Below are positions 44,411 to 53,432 of a stretch of DNA of 64,000 nucleotides, piece by piece. The translations under genes were made by a program, and so were the position numbers. Under the pieces are notes generated by a model. It did no database searches, had not been told where the DNA came from, and worked only from the letters and a program-made list of their open reading frames with translations. The stretch spans positions 124,001 through 188,000 of the forward strand of contig NZ_JAJADR010000005.1 in NCBI RefSeq assembly GCF_020447265.1, given 5' to 3'. This DNA is from Hymenobacter lucidus (lineage in GTDB: Bacteria; Bacteroidota; Bacteroidia; Cytophagales; Hymenobacteraceae). Numbering within the stretch: the first letter of the stretch is position 1; the number at the start of each line of letters is the position of its first letter.

Positions 44411-44470
44411 ACTAAAATCCCCTCCTCAGATGATGTTGCACATCAAGCGAGGAGGGGAAGAAGTTTTTAG
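44411..44470 (-). terminator. Hairpin between argD and carA
   Basis: The stem TCCCCTCCTC / GAGGAGGGGA, extended by ACTAAAA / TTTTAGT, has a loop of about 20 nt. In the minus direction it begins at the argD stop and ends with a short T-rich stretch. It may be a partial terminator setting different argD and carAB levels. Confidence 0.65.
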
Positions 44471-45630
44471 TCCAGCGCGGAGGCCTGCTGAATGACGTTA
44501 ACCGATTTCTCTGTTAAGGCATATAGCGCCTGCAGGAATCGGTCAACTTCGGCCTTGGTTATATTGAGGGGAGGGAGTAAGCGGAGCACGGTCGGGTCGG
44601 ATGCGTTGCCGACAAAGATATGGAAGTCCGACAGCAACTTGTCACGCACGTCTTTGATGGCGAAGTCGTATTTGATGCCCACCATCAAACCCCGGCCCCT
44701 GATTTCCTCAGCCCCGGCATTGGCTTCCAACTCATTGCGCAGGTAAGCGCCCAGCTCGGCAGCGTGGTTCAGCAGGTTTTCCTGCTCAATAACTTCCAGC
44801 ACGGCCAGCGCGGCGGCGCAGGCCAAGTGGTTGCCGCCGAAGGTAGTACCCAGCAAACCGTAGGAGGCTTTCAGCTCGGGCGAAATCAGGATACCGCCGA
44901 TGGGAAAGCCGTTGCCCATGCCTTTGGCGACGGAAATAACGTCGGGCTGAATACCGGCGTGTTGGTGGGCAAAGAACTTACCGCTGCGGCCGTAACCGCT
45001 CTGCACTTCGTCGGCAATGAGCAGAGCGCCGTACTGCTTGCACAGCGCGGCCAGGCTTTGCAGGAATTCATCGGAAGGCATGATGATGCCACCCACGCCC
45101 TGAATCGGCTCGATGATGGCCGCGCAAACGTCGCCACCCTGCAGCACCTGCTCCACGGCGGCCAGGTCGTATTCCACGAAGGAAATAGTATGGTCGGCGT
45201 TGAAAGGCGCGACGATTTTGGGGTTATCGGTAGCCGCTACTGCGCCCGAGGTCCGGCCGTGAAACGCGCCTTTGAACGCAATGACTCGCTTTTTGCCGGT
45301 GTGGAAGGACGCCAGCTTCAGGGCGTTTTCGTTGGCTTCAGCGCCGGAGTTGCACAGAAACAGCGAGTAGCTTTCGTAGCCCGACACCTGGCCCAGCTTG
45401 TGCGCCAGCTGCTGCTGAATCGGAATCTGCACCGAGTTGGAGTAGAAGCCAATGTTCTGCAGTTGCTCGGTGAGGCGCTGCACGTAATGCGGGTGACTGT
45501 GGCCGATGGAAATAACGGCGTGGCCGCCATAGAAATCCAGGTATTCCTGGCCTTTGTCGTCCCACAGCTTAGCGCCCAGCGCCTTGACGGGCGTGATGTT
45601 GACGAGCGGATATACGTTGAAAAGCTCCAT
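44467..45630 (-). CDS. argD: N-acyl-ornithine aminotransferase
   Basis: This PLP enzyme converts N-acylglutamate semialdehyde to N-acylornithine. The 387-residue class-III aminotransferase has GHAVISIGHSHP near the start, FCNSGAEANENALKLA, FKGAFHGRT, LLIADEVQSGYGRSG and the PLP Lys in SVAKGMGNGFPIG. Its start overlaps the argC stop by one base, so they are coupled. Length is typical. Confidence 0.96.
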   Translation of the reverse strand: MELFNVYPLVNITPVKALGAKLWDDKGQEYLDFYGGHAVISIGHSHPHYVQRLTEQLQNIGFYSNSVQIPIQQQLAHKLGQVSGYESYSLFLCNSGAEANENALKLASFHTGKKRVIAFKGAFHGRTSGAVAATDNPKIVAPFNADHTISFVEYDLAAVEQVLQGGDVCAAIIEPIQGVGGIIMPSDEFLQSLAALCKQYGALLIADEVQSGYGRSGKFFAHQHAGIQPDVISVAKGMGNGFPIGGILISPELKASYGLLGTTFGGNHLACAAALAVLEVIEQENLLNHAAELGAYLRNELEANAGAEEIRGRGLMVGIKYDFAIKDVRDKLLSDFHIFVGNASDPTVLRLLPPLNITKAEVDRFLQALYALTEKSVNVIQQASALD

Positions 45631-46610
45631 TAGAAAAGCACCGATTTAAGGTTGAGTCCCGTCGTTTCCGGCAGGCCAAAAAGGAGGTTCATATTCTGAA
45701 TTGCCTGACCCGAAGCACCTTTCACCAGGTTATCGATAACCGAGGTGATGAGCAGTTGCTTGCCCACTTTCTGCACGTGCAGCAGACATTTGTTGGTGTT
45801 GATTACCTGCTTCAAATGTACTTCCTTGTCCGAAACCGTGGTGAACGGGGCGTCGGCGTAGAACTTCCGGTACAGCTCCCGCGCCTCGTCCTGGCTTAAC
45901 TCCGAAGGCGTGTAAACACTGGCGAAGATGCCCCGGGCGAAATTGCCACGGTATGGGATAAAGTGAATATCCACGTCCAACTCGTGCTGCAACTGCGCCA
46001 GACTCTCCCCTATTTCGCCCAAGTGCTGGTGCGTAAAAGGCTTGTAGATGGACATATTGTTGGAGCGCCAGGAGAAGTGCACCGTTTCCGCCAGGCTCTG
46101 CCCCGCCCCCGTGGAGCCCGTTATGGCCGACACGTGCACATCCTCGGTCAGCTTGCCGGCCTGGGCCAGCGGCAGCAAGGCTAGCTGAATAGCGGTGGCA
46201 AAGCAGCCGGGATTAGCAATGTTCTGAGCCTGCTGAATCCGCCCTTTGTTGAGTTCCGGCAACCCGTACACGAATTCCCGGTCGGCAAACTCGGCGTCGG
46301 CTTCCAGGCGGAAGTCGTTGCTCAGGTCAATAACATGGGTCGTGTCGGGCAGCGCATTTTTCTCCAGCCAGGCTTTCGAGTTGCCGTGGCCCAGGCACAG
46401 AAACACTACGTCCTCGTCGCCGACCAGCTCAGCGGCAAATACCAAGTTGGTGTCGCCCACCAGGTCATCGTGTACCTGATGCACCGTGTTGCCTGCATTG
46501 GACGAGCTGACGATGGCGCCCAGCTCCACGAACTCGTGGTAGAGCAGAATGCGGATCAGCTCCCCGGCCGTGTAGCCCGCGCCGCCGACAATACCGACCT
46601 TAATTTTCAT
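45630..46610 (-). CDS. argC: N-acyl-gamma-glutamyl-phosphate reductase
   Basis: ArgC reduces N-acylglutamyl phosphate to the semialdehyde with NADPH. The 326-residue product has the Rossmann start VGIVGGAGYTAGELIR, the catalytic Cys in NPGCFATAIQLALLPL, and the later HFIPYRGNFARGIF. The start overlaps the end of argG by 11 bases, and the stop overlaps the argD start. Confidence 0.97.
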   Translation of the reverse strand: MKIKVGIVGGAGYTAGELIRILLYHEFVELGAIVSSSNAGNTVHQVHDDLVGDTNLVFAAELVGDEDVVFLCLGHGNSKAWLEKNALPDTTHVIDLSNDFRLEADAEFADREFVYGLPELNKGRIQQAQNIANPGCFATAIQLALLPLAQAGKLTEDVHVSAITGSTGAGQSLAETVHFSWRSNNMSIYKPFTHQHLGEIGESLAQLQHELDVDIHFIPYRGNFARGIFASVYTPSELSQDEARELYRKFYADAPFTTVSDKEVHLKQVINTNKCLLHVQKVGKQLLITSVIDNLVKGASGQAIQNMNLLFGLPETTGLNLKSVLF

Positions 46611-47787
46611 CGTTGAAGGAAGAGTGGATGCGCAGCTGGTTGCTGAAAATCTTGATAAAGCCTTTGGCGTCGCGGCCGTCCCATGCGTCGTTTTCCTCGC
46701 CGTAAGTGGCTACTTTGGAGCGCATCATATCGTACTGCGACTCGATGCCCTGCAGCTCAAATTGGTAAGGCTTCAAGGTCACGAATACCTTGCCCGACAC
46801 CCGCTCCTGCGACGAGGTGAGGAAAGCTTCGAAGTCGCGCATCACCGGGTCGAGGTACTGAGCCTCGTGCAGCAGCGTGCCGTACCAGTTGGCCACGTAG
46901 TCCTTGTGCAGCAACTGCCAGCGGCTGGAGGTGTGCTTTTCCAGCAAGTGGTGGGCCTTGAGCAGAATCAGCGGGGCCGGGGCCTCGAAGCCCACGCGGC
47001 CCTTAATGCCCAAAATCGTGTCGCCGACATGGGTGTCGCGGCCAATGGCGTAAGCGCCAGCCAGCTCGTTGAGAGCCTGAATCAGCGCCACCGGGTTCAT
47101 GGTTTCGCCATTCAGGGCCACCGGCTCGCCTTTTTCGAAGGTAATTTCAATGCTGGTCGGCTCCGTGGCGCTGAGTTGCGTGGGGTAAGCTGATTCGGGC
47201 AGAGCCTGGTGCGAAGTCAGCGTTTCGACGCCGCCCACGCTGGTGCCCCAGATGCCTTTGTTAATCGAGTATTTGGCCTTCTCCCAGCTCATTTCAAAGC
47301 CGTGCTGGTTCAGAAAGTCGATTTCGGCCTGGCGGCTCAGCTTCAAATCCCGAATTGGGGTGATGATTTCGGTGTTGGGCGAAATCACCGAGAAGGCCAC
47401 GTCGAAGCGCACCTGGTCGTTGCCGGCACCGGTGCTGCCGTGGGCAATGTAGTCGGCTTTGTGCTCCCGAGCATACTCGGCCAACGCCAGACTCTGAAAC
47501 ATCCGCTCAGCGCTGACGCTCAGCGGGTAGGTATCGTTTTTCAGTACGTTGCCGAAAATCAGGTAGCGCAGGCAGTCCTGGTAGAAGCGCTGGGTGACGT
47601 CGATTACCTCGTGCTTGGTAGAGCCCAACTCGTAGGCCCGCTTCTCAATAGCCGTAAGCTCTTCCTCAGAGAAGCCGCCGGAGTTGACGATAACCGTGTG
47701 CACTTCCAAACCCAGCTCGCGGGTCAGGTACACCACGCAAAAGGAGGTATCCAAACCGCCGCTGTACGCTAAAACTACCTTTTTCAT
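46600..47787 (-). CDS. argG: Argininosuccinate synthase
   Basis: ArgG joins citrulline and aspartate with ATP. The 395-residue product has the N-type ATP pyrophosphatase loop VLAYSGGLDTSFCVVYL, YIAHGSTGAGNDQVRFD, and SINKGIWGTSVGG. It lies 150 bp after the GNAT gene across a composite dispersed repeat (47803-47918) and overlaps argC by 11 bases. Confidence 0.97.
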   Translation of the reverse strand: MKKVVLAYSGGLDTSFCVVYLTRELGLEVHTVIVNSGGFSEEELTAIEKRAYELGSTKHEVIDVTQRFYQDCLRYLIFGNVLKNDTYPLSVSAERMFQSLALAEYAREHKADYIAHGSTGAGNDQVRFDVAFSVISPNTEIITPIRDLKLSRQAEIDFLNQHGFEMSWEKAKYSINKGIWGTSVGGVETLTSHQALPESAYPTQLSATEPTSIEITFEKGEPVALNGETMNPVALIQALNELAGAYAIGRDTHVGDTILGIKGRVGFEAPAPLILLKAHHLLEKHTSSRWQLLHKDYVANWYGTLLHEAQYLDPVMRDFEAFLTSSQERVSGKVFVTLKPYQFELQGIESQYDMMRSKVATYGEENDAWDGRDAKGFIKIFSNQLRIHSSFNDEN

Positions 47788-47802
47788 GTATTGAGGGGAT
47801 AT

Positions 47803-47918
47803 TAGAACGTCATTCCGAGCTTGCGAGGAATCTCACGTGCTGCGGTTGCAATGGTAACCCAGACGTCAGCCTGCGGGATGCTTCTACTTCGCGGACGATA
47901 GATGAAGCATGACGTTCT
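47803..47918. repeat. Composite dispersed repeat between GNAT and argG
   Basis: The left end reads AGAACGTCATTCCGAGCTTG and continues with GAGGAATCTC. The right end, in reverse, reads CAGAACGTCATGCTTCATC. The outer AGAACGTCAT segments are inverted, but the inner parts belong to different variants, so this looks like a recombined or decayed family 1/family 2 element inside the arg transcript. Confidence 0.65.
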
Positions 47919-47937
47919 GGTGTTTTCCTGCCGGTTG

Positions 47938-48510
47938 CTAAGACTGCTCCTGGCTCAGGATTTCAATGGTTTTCTGGCTGAACTGGTCGTCGAGCTTGTC
48001 GTAGACCATACCGGTGCAGAGGCACATCTTGCGCTGGTTTTCCTGCAGAATCGGGTAGTTTTTGCAGCCCATGCAGCCCTTCCAGAAGTCGTCGCTCTGG
48101 GTCAGGTCAGGGAATGCCACGGGGCGGTAGCCCAGCTCCGAGTTGATTTTCATCACGGCCCCGCTGGTAGTAATACCGAAGATTTTGGCGGCCGGGTACT
48201 TGGTGCGCGAGAGCTCAAACACGCGGTGCTTGATGGCGCGGCCCAAGCCCTCCTTGCGCAGCTCGGTATTCACGATCAGGCCGGAGTTGACGACAAACTT
48301 GTTGTCCTCAAACGTTTCGATATAGCAGAAACCGGCCAGCTGGTCATCCACGAAGGCAATGATGGCATCACCCTTCTCCATCTTCTTTTTCAGATAGTTA
48401 GGGTCACGCTTGGCAATGCCGACGCCGCGTGTTTTGGCAGATTCCTCGTACCACTGGCAAAGGGTTTCCACATACTGCGCATCGGCAGCAGTAGCGACTC
48501 GTAATAGCAT
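47938..48510 (-). CDS. GNAT acyltransferase, probable N-acylglutamate synthase of the arg operon
   Basis: The product is 190 residues from the ATG at 48510 (MLLRVATAADAQYVETL); the longer upstream frame is Pro/Arg-rich noise. A GNAT core occupies about 1-140, with the acyl-CoA loop region LRKEGLGRAIKHRVFE. A C-terminal extension holds Cys146, Cys149, Cys163 and Cys165 (CMGC, then CLC), a likely metal site. It heads the argG-argC-argD run, the position of the Bacteroides GNAT implicated as N-succinyl- or N-acetylglutamate synthase. No classical argA or argJ is in the window, so it most likely supplies the first step. Confidence 0.82.
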   Translation of the reverse strand: MLLRVATAADAQYVETLCQWYEESAKTRGVGIAKRDPNYLKKKMEKGDAIIAFVDDQLAGFCYIETFEDNKFVVNSGLIVNTELRKEGLGRAIKHRVFELSRTKYPAAKIFGITTSGAVMKINSELGYRPVAFPDLTQSDDFWKGCMGCKNYPILQENQRKMCLCTGMVYDKLDDQFSQKTIEILSQEQS

Positions 48511-49123
48511 GGTCAAAGCTCGGTTAGTCGCCTCTTTATACGGCAACGGACTCGGAAAGACGAAAAGCAAGGGGAAGCGCAGCGGGTGGGCGAGGCTACG
48601 CGGCAACCGGCGCCGAAAGCGGCGGTTTGGCGGAAAAACCCAGAAGAGAAGTGGGTTTGGCGGATCAGGCCAGAGAGCGGGGCATCCCGGCACCGGGCCG
48701 GAAAAAGTCACACTAGGAAATTACACTCGGACTAAGGTCGGTTATTCGTAAAAGTTCTCTTCAGTAGGGTCGTGTAACGGAAGACCCTGCGCCGGGTTTT
48801 GGGAAGGATGGCCGGCGAAGTATTGCAGCCAGCGCTTAAGCTGGCATTATTCGCACGACCTGCATCGGTCGTCGCAAAAGCGCAATTGAGGAGAGACGAA
48901 TCATGACGGGGGCCGCGGGGCGGCAAAGGGAGTGTTTCGCGCTTTAAATCGTTTAAACCGCTAAATCGTTGCAAAACTAGATGTTTTTTTTCGGAAACTT
49001 TGCCGCTCCGGTTCGAAAAAAATCAGCGGCGCCGGCTTGGGGCCTGCCTCACCAATTGGGAACTGTGCCCCGTATGAAGCCCTGACGGCACCCTGAGCGG
49101 CCCATTTACTCTTTTCCGTAGCT
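48511..49123. promoter_or_regulatory. Divergent intergenic region between the two arg transcripts
   Basis: This 613-bp gap between the GNAT gene (minus) and argB (plus) has no convincing gene. Nearer argB there is TTTAAATCGTTTAAA (48943-48957), and TAAATCGTT occurs twice as a direct repeat (48945-48953 and 48962-48970), a candidate regulator-binding area. The rest is GC-rich and featureless to me. Confidence 0.4.
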
Positions 49124-49906
49124 ATGAGCGAAGTCCTGAAAATATTTAAGATTGGCGGCGGTATCATCGACGATACGGCCCAGCTAAGTCAGTTTCTGAC
49201 CGAGCTAGCCCGGGTGCCGGAGCGCAAGATAGTGGTGCATGGCGGCGGCAAAGGGGCCAGCCAGATGCTGCAAAACCTGGGTATTGAGCCCCAAATGGTG
49301 CAGGGCCGCCGCATCACCGACGCGGCCACGCTCGACATCGTGACAATGTTTTACGCTGGCAAAACCAACAAGCAGGTGGTAGCATTGCTTCAGCAAAACG
49401 GTGTGAATGCATTGGGGTTAAGCGGTGCCGATGGCAACGTGATTCGCGCCACGAAGCGGCCCGTTAAGGACGTTGACTACGGCTTTGTGGGCGACATCGA
49501 CGAGCACAGCGTAGAAACCGGATTGCTGCAAAACCTCCTCCGCGCGGGCCTGACGCCAGTTTTTTGCGCCATCACCCACGACGGTCAGGGCCAGCTGCTC
49601 AATACCAACGCCGATACCATTGCCAGCTCCCTGGCCCGCGCTTTGGCGCCGTTTTACCAGGTCGAACTACATTTCTGCTTTGAAAAAGACGGCGTGCTGG
49701 CCGATGTAAACGACGAAAATTCGGTCATTGCGCAGATAACGCCCGGGCAGTACCAAAGCCTGAAAGCCAGCGGCGTAATTGCTGCCGGCATGGTGCCCAA
49801 GCTCGACAACGCCTTTGCCGCATTGGAAGCCGGCGTGGAGCGGGTCGTTATTGAAAACGCGCTGAAGATCAACGAGCCCGTAAAGACAATTTTATGCCGG
49901 AGCTAA
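49124..49906 (+). CDS. argB: N-acylglutamate kinase
   Basis: ArgB phosphorylates N-acylglutamate. The 260-residue amino-acid-kinase-family protein has FKIGGGIIDD at the N-terminus, VVHGGGKGASQMLQNLG, VGLLQ-adjacent ADGNVIRATKR, NTNADTIASSLARAL and KLDNAFAALEAGVERVVI. It is the shorter form typical of Bacteroidota and lacks the N-terminal helix of arginine-inhibited hexameric enzymes. It overlaps argE by 13 bases. Confidence 0.94.
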   Translation: MSEVLKIFKIGGGIIDDTAQLSQFLTELARVPERKIVVHGGGKGASQMLQNLGIEPQMVQGRRITDAATLDIVTMFYAGKTNKQVVALLQQNGVNALGLSGADGNVIRATKRPVKDVDYGFVGDIDEHSVETGLLQNLLRAGLTPVFCAITHDGQGQLLNTNADTIASSLARALAPFYQVELHFCFEKDGVLADVNDENSVIAQITPGQYQSLKASGVIAAGMVPKLDNAFAALEAGVERVVIENALKINEPVKTILCRS

Positions 49907-50964
49907 CGGAGCGGTTGACGAAAGAAGCTATTGAATTGCTGATTCGCCTCATCAAAACACCTTCCTTTTCGCGGGAAGAAACGGCCACAGCGGAGTTGAT
50001 TGCGGACTTTTTGCAAAGCCACGGCGCCCAGCCGCAGCGTGAAGGCAACAACGTGTGGGCCGTAAACAAGCACTTCGATGCCGCCAAACCCACCGTGCTG
50101 CTCAACTCCCACCACGATACGGTGAAGCCCGGCACCACCTGGACCTACGACCCGTTTGGGGCCGTAGTGGAAGACGAAAAGCTTATCGGACTGGGTTCTA
50201 ATGACGCGGGCGGCTGCGCCGTGAGCTTACTGGCTACGTTTCTGTATTTCTATGAGCGGCCGGATTTGCCCTTCAACCTGATCTGCGCCATTACGGCCGA
50301 GGAGGAAATTTCCGGCGCCAACGGCATCAGCAGCCTGCTGCCCCGGCTGGGCAAAATTGACGTGGGCATCGTGGGCGAGCCGACCCAGATGGACATGGCC
50401 ATTGCTGAAAAGGGCCTGGTGGTGCTCGACTGCACCGCCCACGGCCAGACCGGCCACGCGGCCCGCAATGAAGGCGAAAACGCGCTGTACAAAGCCCTGT
50501 CCGACATTCAGTGGCTACAGCAGTACCGGTTTCCAAACTCCTCGGAGCTACTGGGGCCGGTGAAGATGACCGTAACCCAGATTCAGGCCGGCACCCAGCA
50601 CAATGTGGTGCCTGATACCTGCCGCTTCGTGGTGGACGTGCGCACCAACGAGTTTTACTCCAATGAGGAAGTAGTGCGCACGGTGCAGGCACACCTAAAG
50701 TCGGAAGTAGTGCCCCGCTCGGTGCGGCTCAACTCCTCGCGCATCGACCCCGACCATGTGTTGGTGCGCAAGGGCGTAGCGTTGGGCCGCAAAACCTACG
50801 GCTCGGCCACCATGTCGGATCAGGCGCTGATGCCATTTTCCACGGTGAAGATGGGCCCCGGCGACTCGGCCCGCTCCCACACGCCCGACGAGTACATTTA
50901 TTTGTACGAAATCCGGGGTGGTATCAAGGCGTATATCGAGCTGCTGGAAGGGCTACAGCTCTAG
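49894..50964 (+). CDS. argE: N-acyl-ornithine/citrulline deacylase, M20 family
   Basis: The 356-residue zinc peptidase-family protein would remove the acyl group (from N-acylcitrulline if carbamoylation comes first, as in Bacteroidota). Motifs: metal His and Asp in LNSHHDTVKPG, GSNDAGG with the bridging Asp, catalytic Glu in AEEEISG, and a dimerisation domain at about 170-280 (GQTGHAARNEGENALY). It starts inside the end of argB. Acyl specificity is not evident. Confidence 0.93.
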   Translation: MPELTERLTKEAIELLIRLIKTPSFSREETATAELIADFLQSHGAQPQREGNNVWAVNKHFDAAKPTVLLNSHHDTVKPGTTWTYDPFGAVVEDEKLIGLGSNDAGGCAVSLLATFLYFYERPDLPFNLICAITAEEEISGANGISSLLPRLGKIDVGIVGEPTQMDMAIAEKGLVVLDCTAHGQTGHAARNEGENALYKALSDIQWLQQYRFPNSSELLGPVKMTVTQIQAGTQHNVVPDTCRFVVDVRTNEFYSNEEVVRTVQAHLKSEVVPRSVRLNSSRIDPDHVLVRKGVALGRKTYGSATMSDQALMPFSTVKMGPGDSARSHTPDEYIYLYEIRGGIKAYIELLEGLQL

Positions 50965-50966
50965 GC

Positions 50967-51431
50967 CTAGGCGTTTTCCAGGGCGGCAATGTCGAGTTTG
51001 TGCATCTGCATCATGGCAGCCATTTTGCGCTGGGCCCGGGCCGAATCGGGGCTGCTCAGGAGCTGGACCAGATTGGCCGGCGTAATCTGCCAGGATACGC
51101 CAAACCGGTCTTTCAGCCAGCCACAGTCGCCCGGCTCTCCACCGTCGGCCGTGAGCTTGTCCCAGAGACTGTCAATTTCAGCCTGATCCTGGCAGCTTAC
51201 CGACAGCGAAATGCCGGTTGTAAACGTAAAGTGCGGTCCGCCGTTCAGGGCCACGTACTTTTGTCCGGCCAACGTAAACTCCACCGTCATCACGCTGCCG
51301 GCGACCATGTAGGTACCTTGCGGGTAGCGGGTGGTGTGCTGAATGGCTGAATCCGGGAAAAGGCTGGTATAGAGTTTCGCGGCTTCCTCGGCCTGGTCGT
51401 TGAAGGTCAGGAAGGTGGTTATTTTCTGCAT
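50967..51431 (-). CDS. VOC (PhnB-like glyoxalase-fold) protein
   Basis: The product is 154 residues from the ATG at 51431 (MQKITTFLTFNDQAEEAAK); upstream in-frame sequence is hydrophobic noise. It has the PhnB-type VOC fold: FNDQAEEAAKLYTSLFPDS, then GPHFTFTTGISLSVSC and DCGWLKDRFGVSWQITP. Such proteins are often annotated as 3-demethylubiquinone methyltransferases without proof. It is convergent with argE (2-bp gap) and has no evident link to arginine synthesis. Confidence 0.88.
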   Translation of the reverse strand: MQKITTFLTFNDQAEEAAKLYTSLFPDSAIQHTTRYPQGTYMVAGSVMTVEFTLAGQKYVALNGGPHFTFTTGISLSVSCQDQAEIDSLWDKLTADGGEPGDCGWLKDRFGVSWQITPANLVQLLSSPDSARAQRKMAAMMQMHKLDIAALENA

Positions 51432-51616
51432 GGCGCTGAAAGCTGGTGGGATGGATACGTAAATGTAAAGCGCCAACCAGTGGCCCAGGCAGTGTAAAAA
51501 CGACAAATACCGGGTAGTTTACGACACGCCGACTTCTTGGCTTTCCTGGGCCGAACCCGGCCCTAACACGTAGTACCGGGAAGCGCCGACAGTCGGGCTT
51601 CTCTAGCGAATTGAAC

Positions 51617-52915
51617 ATGAAAATTTGGGACAAGGGCATTGCCGTTGATAAGAAGATCGAGCAGTTCACGGTGGGTAAAGACCGGGAGCTGGATATGTAC
51701 CTGGCGCAGTTCGACGTGCAGGCCTCCCAGGCCCAGGCCACAATGCTCACCCAGGCCGGCCTGATTTCTGAGCAGGAAAACGAACAGCTCCAGCAGGGTC
51801 TCGGGGAGCTAGCTCAGCAGATTGTCGCGGGCAGCTTTACCATTGAGGCCGAGTTTGAGGATGTGCACTCCAAAATCGAGTACTACCTGACCGAGAAGTT
51901 CGGCGACGCGGGCAAGAAAATCCACACCGCCCGCTCCCGCAACGACCAGGTACTAACCGCCATTCAGCTTTTCCTGAAAGACTACACCGAGCGAATAGCG
52001 GGCAAAACCCTGGAACTGGTAAACGTACTGCTGCAGAAAGCCGACGCGCACCAAGCCGACCTGATGCCGGGCTACACGCACTTCCAGGCCGCCATGCCCA
52101 GCTCGTTCGGGCTGTGGTTTTCGGCCTATGCCGAGCATATGCTGCTGGATCTGGCCTTGTTCGAAGCCGCTCACACCGTGGCCGACCAGAACCCGCTGGG
52201 CTCGGGCGCGGGTTTCGGCAGCTCCTTCCCCATCGACCGGCAGCTGACGACCCGGCAGATGGGCTTCGGCCACGTGGCCGTGAGCAGCGTGGGTGCCCAA
52301 ATGCTGCGGGGCAAAACCGAGAAAACCGTGGCTTTTGCCGTGGCCGGCATGGCCGCCACGCTGGCTAAAATGGCCTACGACTTGGTGATGTATAACTCGC
52401 AGGATCTGGCTTTCGTGGAGCTGCCCAAGGAGTTTACGACTGGCTCCAGCATCATGCCCCACAAGAAAAACCCCGACGTGTTTGAGCTCATCCGGGCCCG
52501 GTGCAACTCGTTGCAGGCCTTGCCTAACACGATTACGCTCACTATCAGCAACCTGCCCAGCGGCTACCACCGCGACTTCCAGATTCTCAAGGAGCTGCTA
52601 TTCGAGCCGCTCACGCAGTTTCTGGACATTCTCGACATCGTGCTCTTTGCCCTGCCCCAGCTGAAAATCAAGCCGGACCTGCTCAACCAGGCCAAGTATG
52701 ACGCGACCTTCACGGTGGAAAACATCAACCAGCTGATTCAAAGCGGCACGCCCTTCCGCACGGCGTACAAGCAAGTGGGCCTGGCGGTGGAAGATGGCTC
52801 CTACGTGCCCCACAAGGAATTCCAGACCACGCACCTGGGCAGTATCCACAATTTGGGTTTAGAGGAAATCCGGGCGAAAGTGGAGCGGTTGAAGCAGAGT
52901 AGTAAGCTATTTTAG
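51617..52915 (+). CDS. argH: Argininosuccinate lyase
   Basis: ArgH splits argininosuccinate to arginine and fumarate. The product is 432 residues from the ATG at 51617; a TTG two codons upstream is also in frame. Signatures: EDVHSKIEYYL, TARSRNDQVLTAIQLF, GYTHFQAAMP, GSGAGFGSSFPIDR and the fumarase/aspartase loop TGSSIMPHKKNPDVFEL with the catalytic Ser. It completes the arginine pathway in the window. Confidence 0.96.
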   Translation: MKIWDKGIAVDKKIEQFTVGKDRELDMYLAQFDVQASQAQATMLTQAGLISEQENEQLQQGLGELAQQIVAGSFTIEAEFEDVHSKIEYYLTEKFGDAGKKIHTARSRNDQVLTAIQLFLKDYTERIAGKTLELVNVLLQKADAHQADLMPGYTHFQAAMPSSFGLWFSAYAEHMLLDLALFEAAHTVADQNPLGSGAGFGSSFPIDRQLTTRQMGFGHVAVSSVGAQMLRGKTEKTVAFAVAGMAATLAKMAYDLVMYNSQDLAFVELPKEFTTGSSIMPHKKNPDVFELIRARCNSLQALPNTITLTISNLPSGYHRDFQILKELLFEPLTQFLDILDIVLFALPQLKIKPDLLNQAKYDATFTVENINQLIQSGTPFRTAYKQVGLAVEDGSYVPHKEFQTTHLGSIHNLGLEEIRAKVERLKQSSKLF

Positions 52916-52934
52916 CCCCTGTTGCTTTCTTTCA

Positions 52935-52970
52935 GAACGTCATGCTGAGCTCGCCGAAGCATCTCTACCG
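52935..52970 (+). repeat. Family 1 palindrome arm, left of the Imm50-like gene
   Basis: This arm reads GAACGTCATGCTGAGC then GAAGCATCTCTACCGC. Its inverted partner is not adjacent but lies 430 bp away at 53398-53432, on the far side of the gene at 52997. Confidence 0.8.
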
Positions 52971-52996
52971 CTTCGTTACAGACATTATCGTTTGCT

Positions 52997-53401
52997 ATGG
53001 CCAGACTTGAAAATCCTGCGGTTAGCCGAATAATCGGCCATGAGATTGTTCGGAAGCATTTCGGCTACTGGCCGAATTTTCATGACGCAGTAATTACCGA
53101 AACGATTTTTAAGGTAAATTCTCCATCTCTACCAACAGCTACCTTTCTGATAGAAAGCTGTGAAACACTCAATGAAGTTGAAGCAGGATACTACAAACAG
53201 GTGAAGCATTGTGAGATAAAACTTCAATTTGTGGGTATCCAGAAAATGGTGTGCAGCTTCGATCATCAACCGGTCATCTTCGATTTATCTTTTGAAGAAA
53301 GCGGCGGTTTCATAGAGTGCTTTATTGGTTCTTCAGCTAAGGATGCGTTTATAGTTGCTGAAAAGGTTATTGTAAAAAGCCTCACTCCTACCAAGCAGTA
53401 G
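52997..53401 (+). CDS. Imm50-like immunity protein candidate
   Basis: The 134-residue soluble protein has an N-terminal run GYWPNFHDAVITETIF resembling the WPSFHDAEV motif of the Imm50 family, and a central KHCEIKLQFVGIQ beta pattern typical of that fold. Imm50 proteins are predicted antidotes to polymorphic toxins. No toxin gene is adjacent, so it would be an orphan. G/C is visibly low (22 of 60 bases in 53101-53160). Its TAG stop is supplied by the first bases of a dispersed-repeat arm (53398-53432), with the opposite arm upstream. Family assignment is from motif memory. Confidence 0.65.
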   Translation: MARLENPAVSRIIGHEIVRKHFGYWPNFHDAVITETIFKVNSPSLPTATFLIESCETLNEVEAGYYKQVKHCEIKLQFVGIQKMVCSFDHQPVIFDLSFEESGGFIECFIGSSAKDAFIVAEKVIVKSLTPTKQ

Positions 53402-53432
53402 AGATGCTTCGACTTTGCTCAGCATGACGTTC
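53398..53432 (-). repeat. Family 1 palindrome arm, right of the Imm50-like gene
   Basis: This reads GTAGAGATGCTTCGA...CTCAGCATGACGTTC, the inverted partner of 52935-52970 apart from the central 5-7 bases. A further half copy follows at about 53455-53484 (CAACAAGCTCAGCATGACGT). The gap 53402-53615 otherwise shows no gene. Confidence 0.8.

Noticed and set aside
48732..48974. 80-codon minus-strand frame in the arg divergent gap
   Set aside because: The composition is Pro/Arg/Ser noise, there is no start context, and it overlaps the presumed promoter area.
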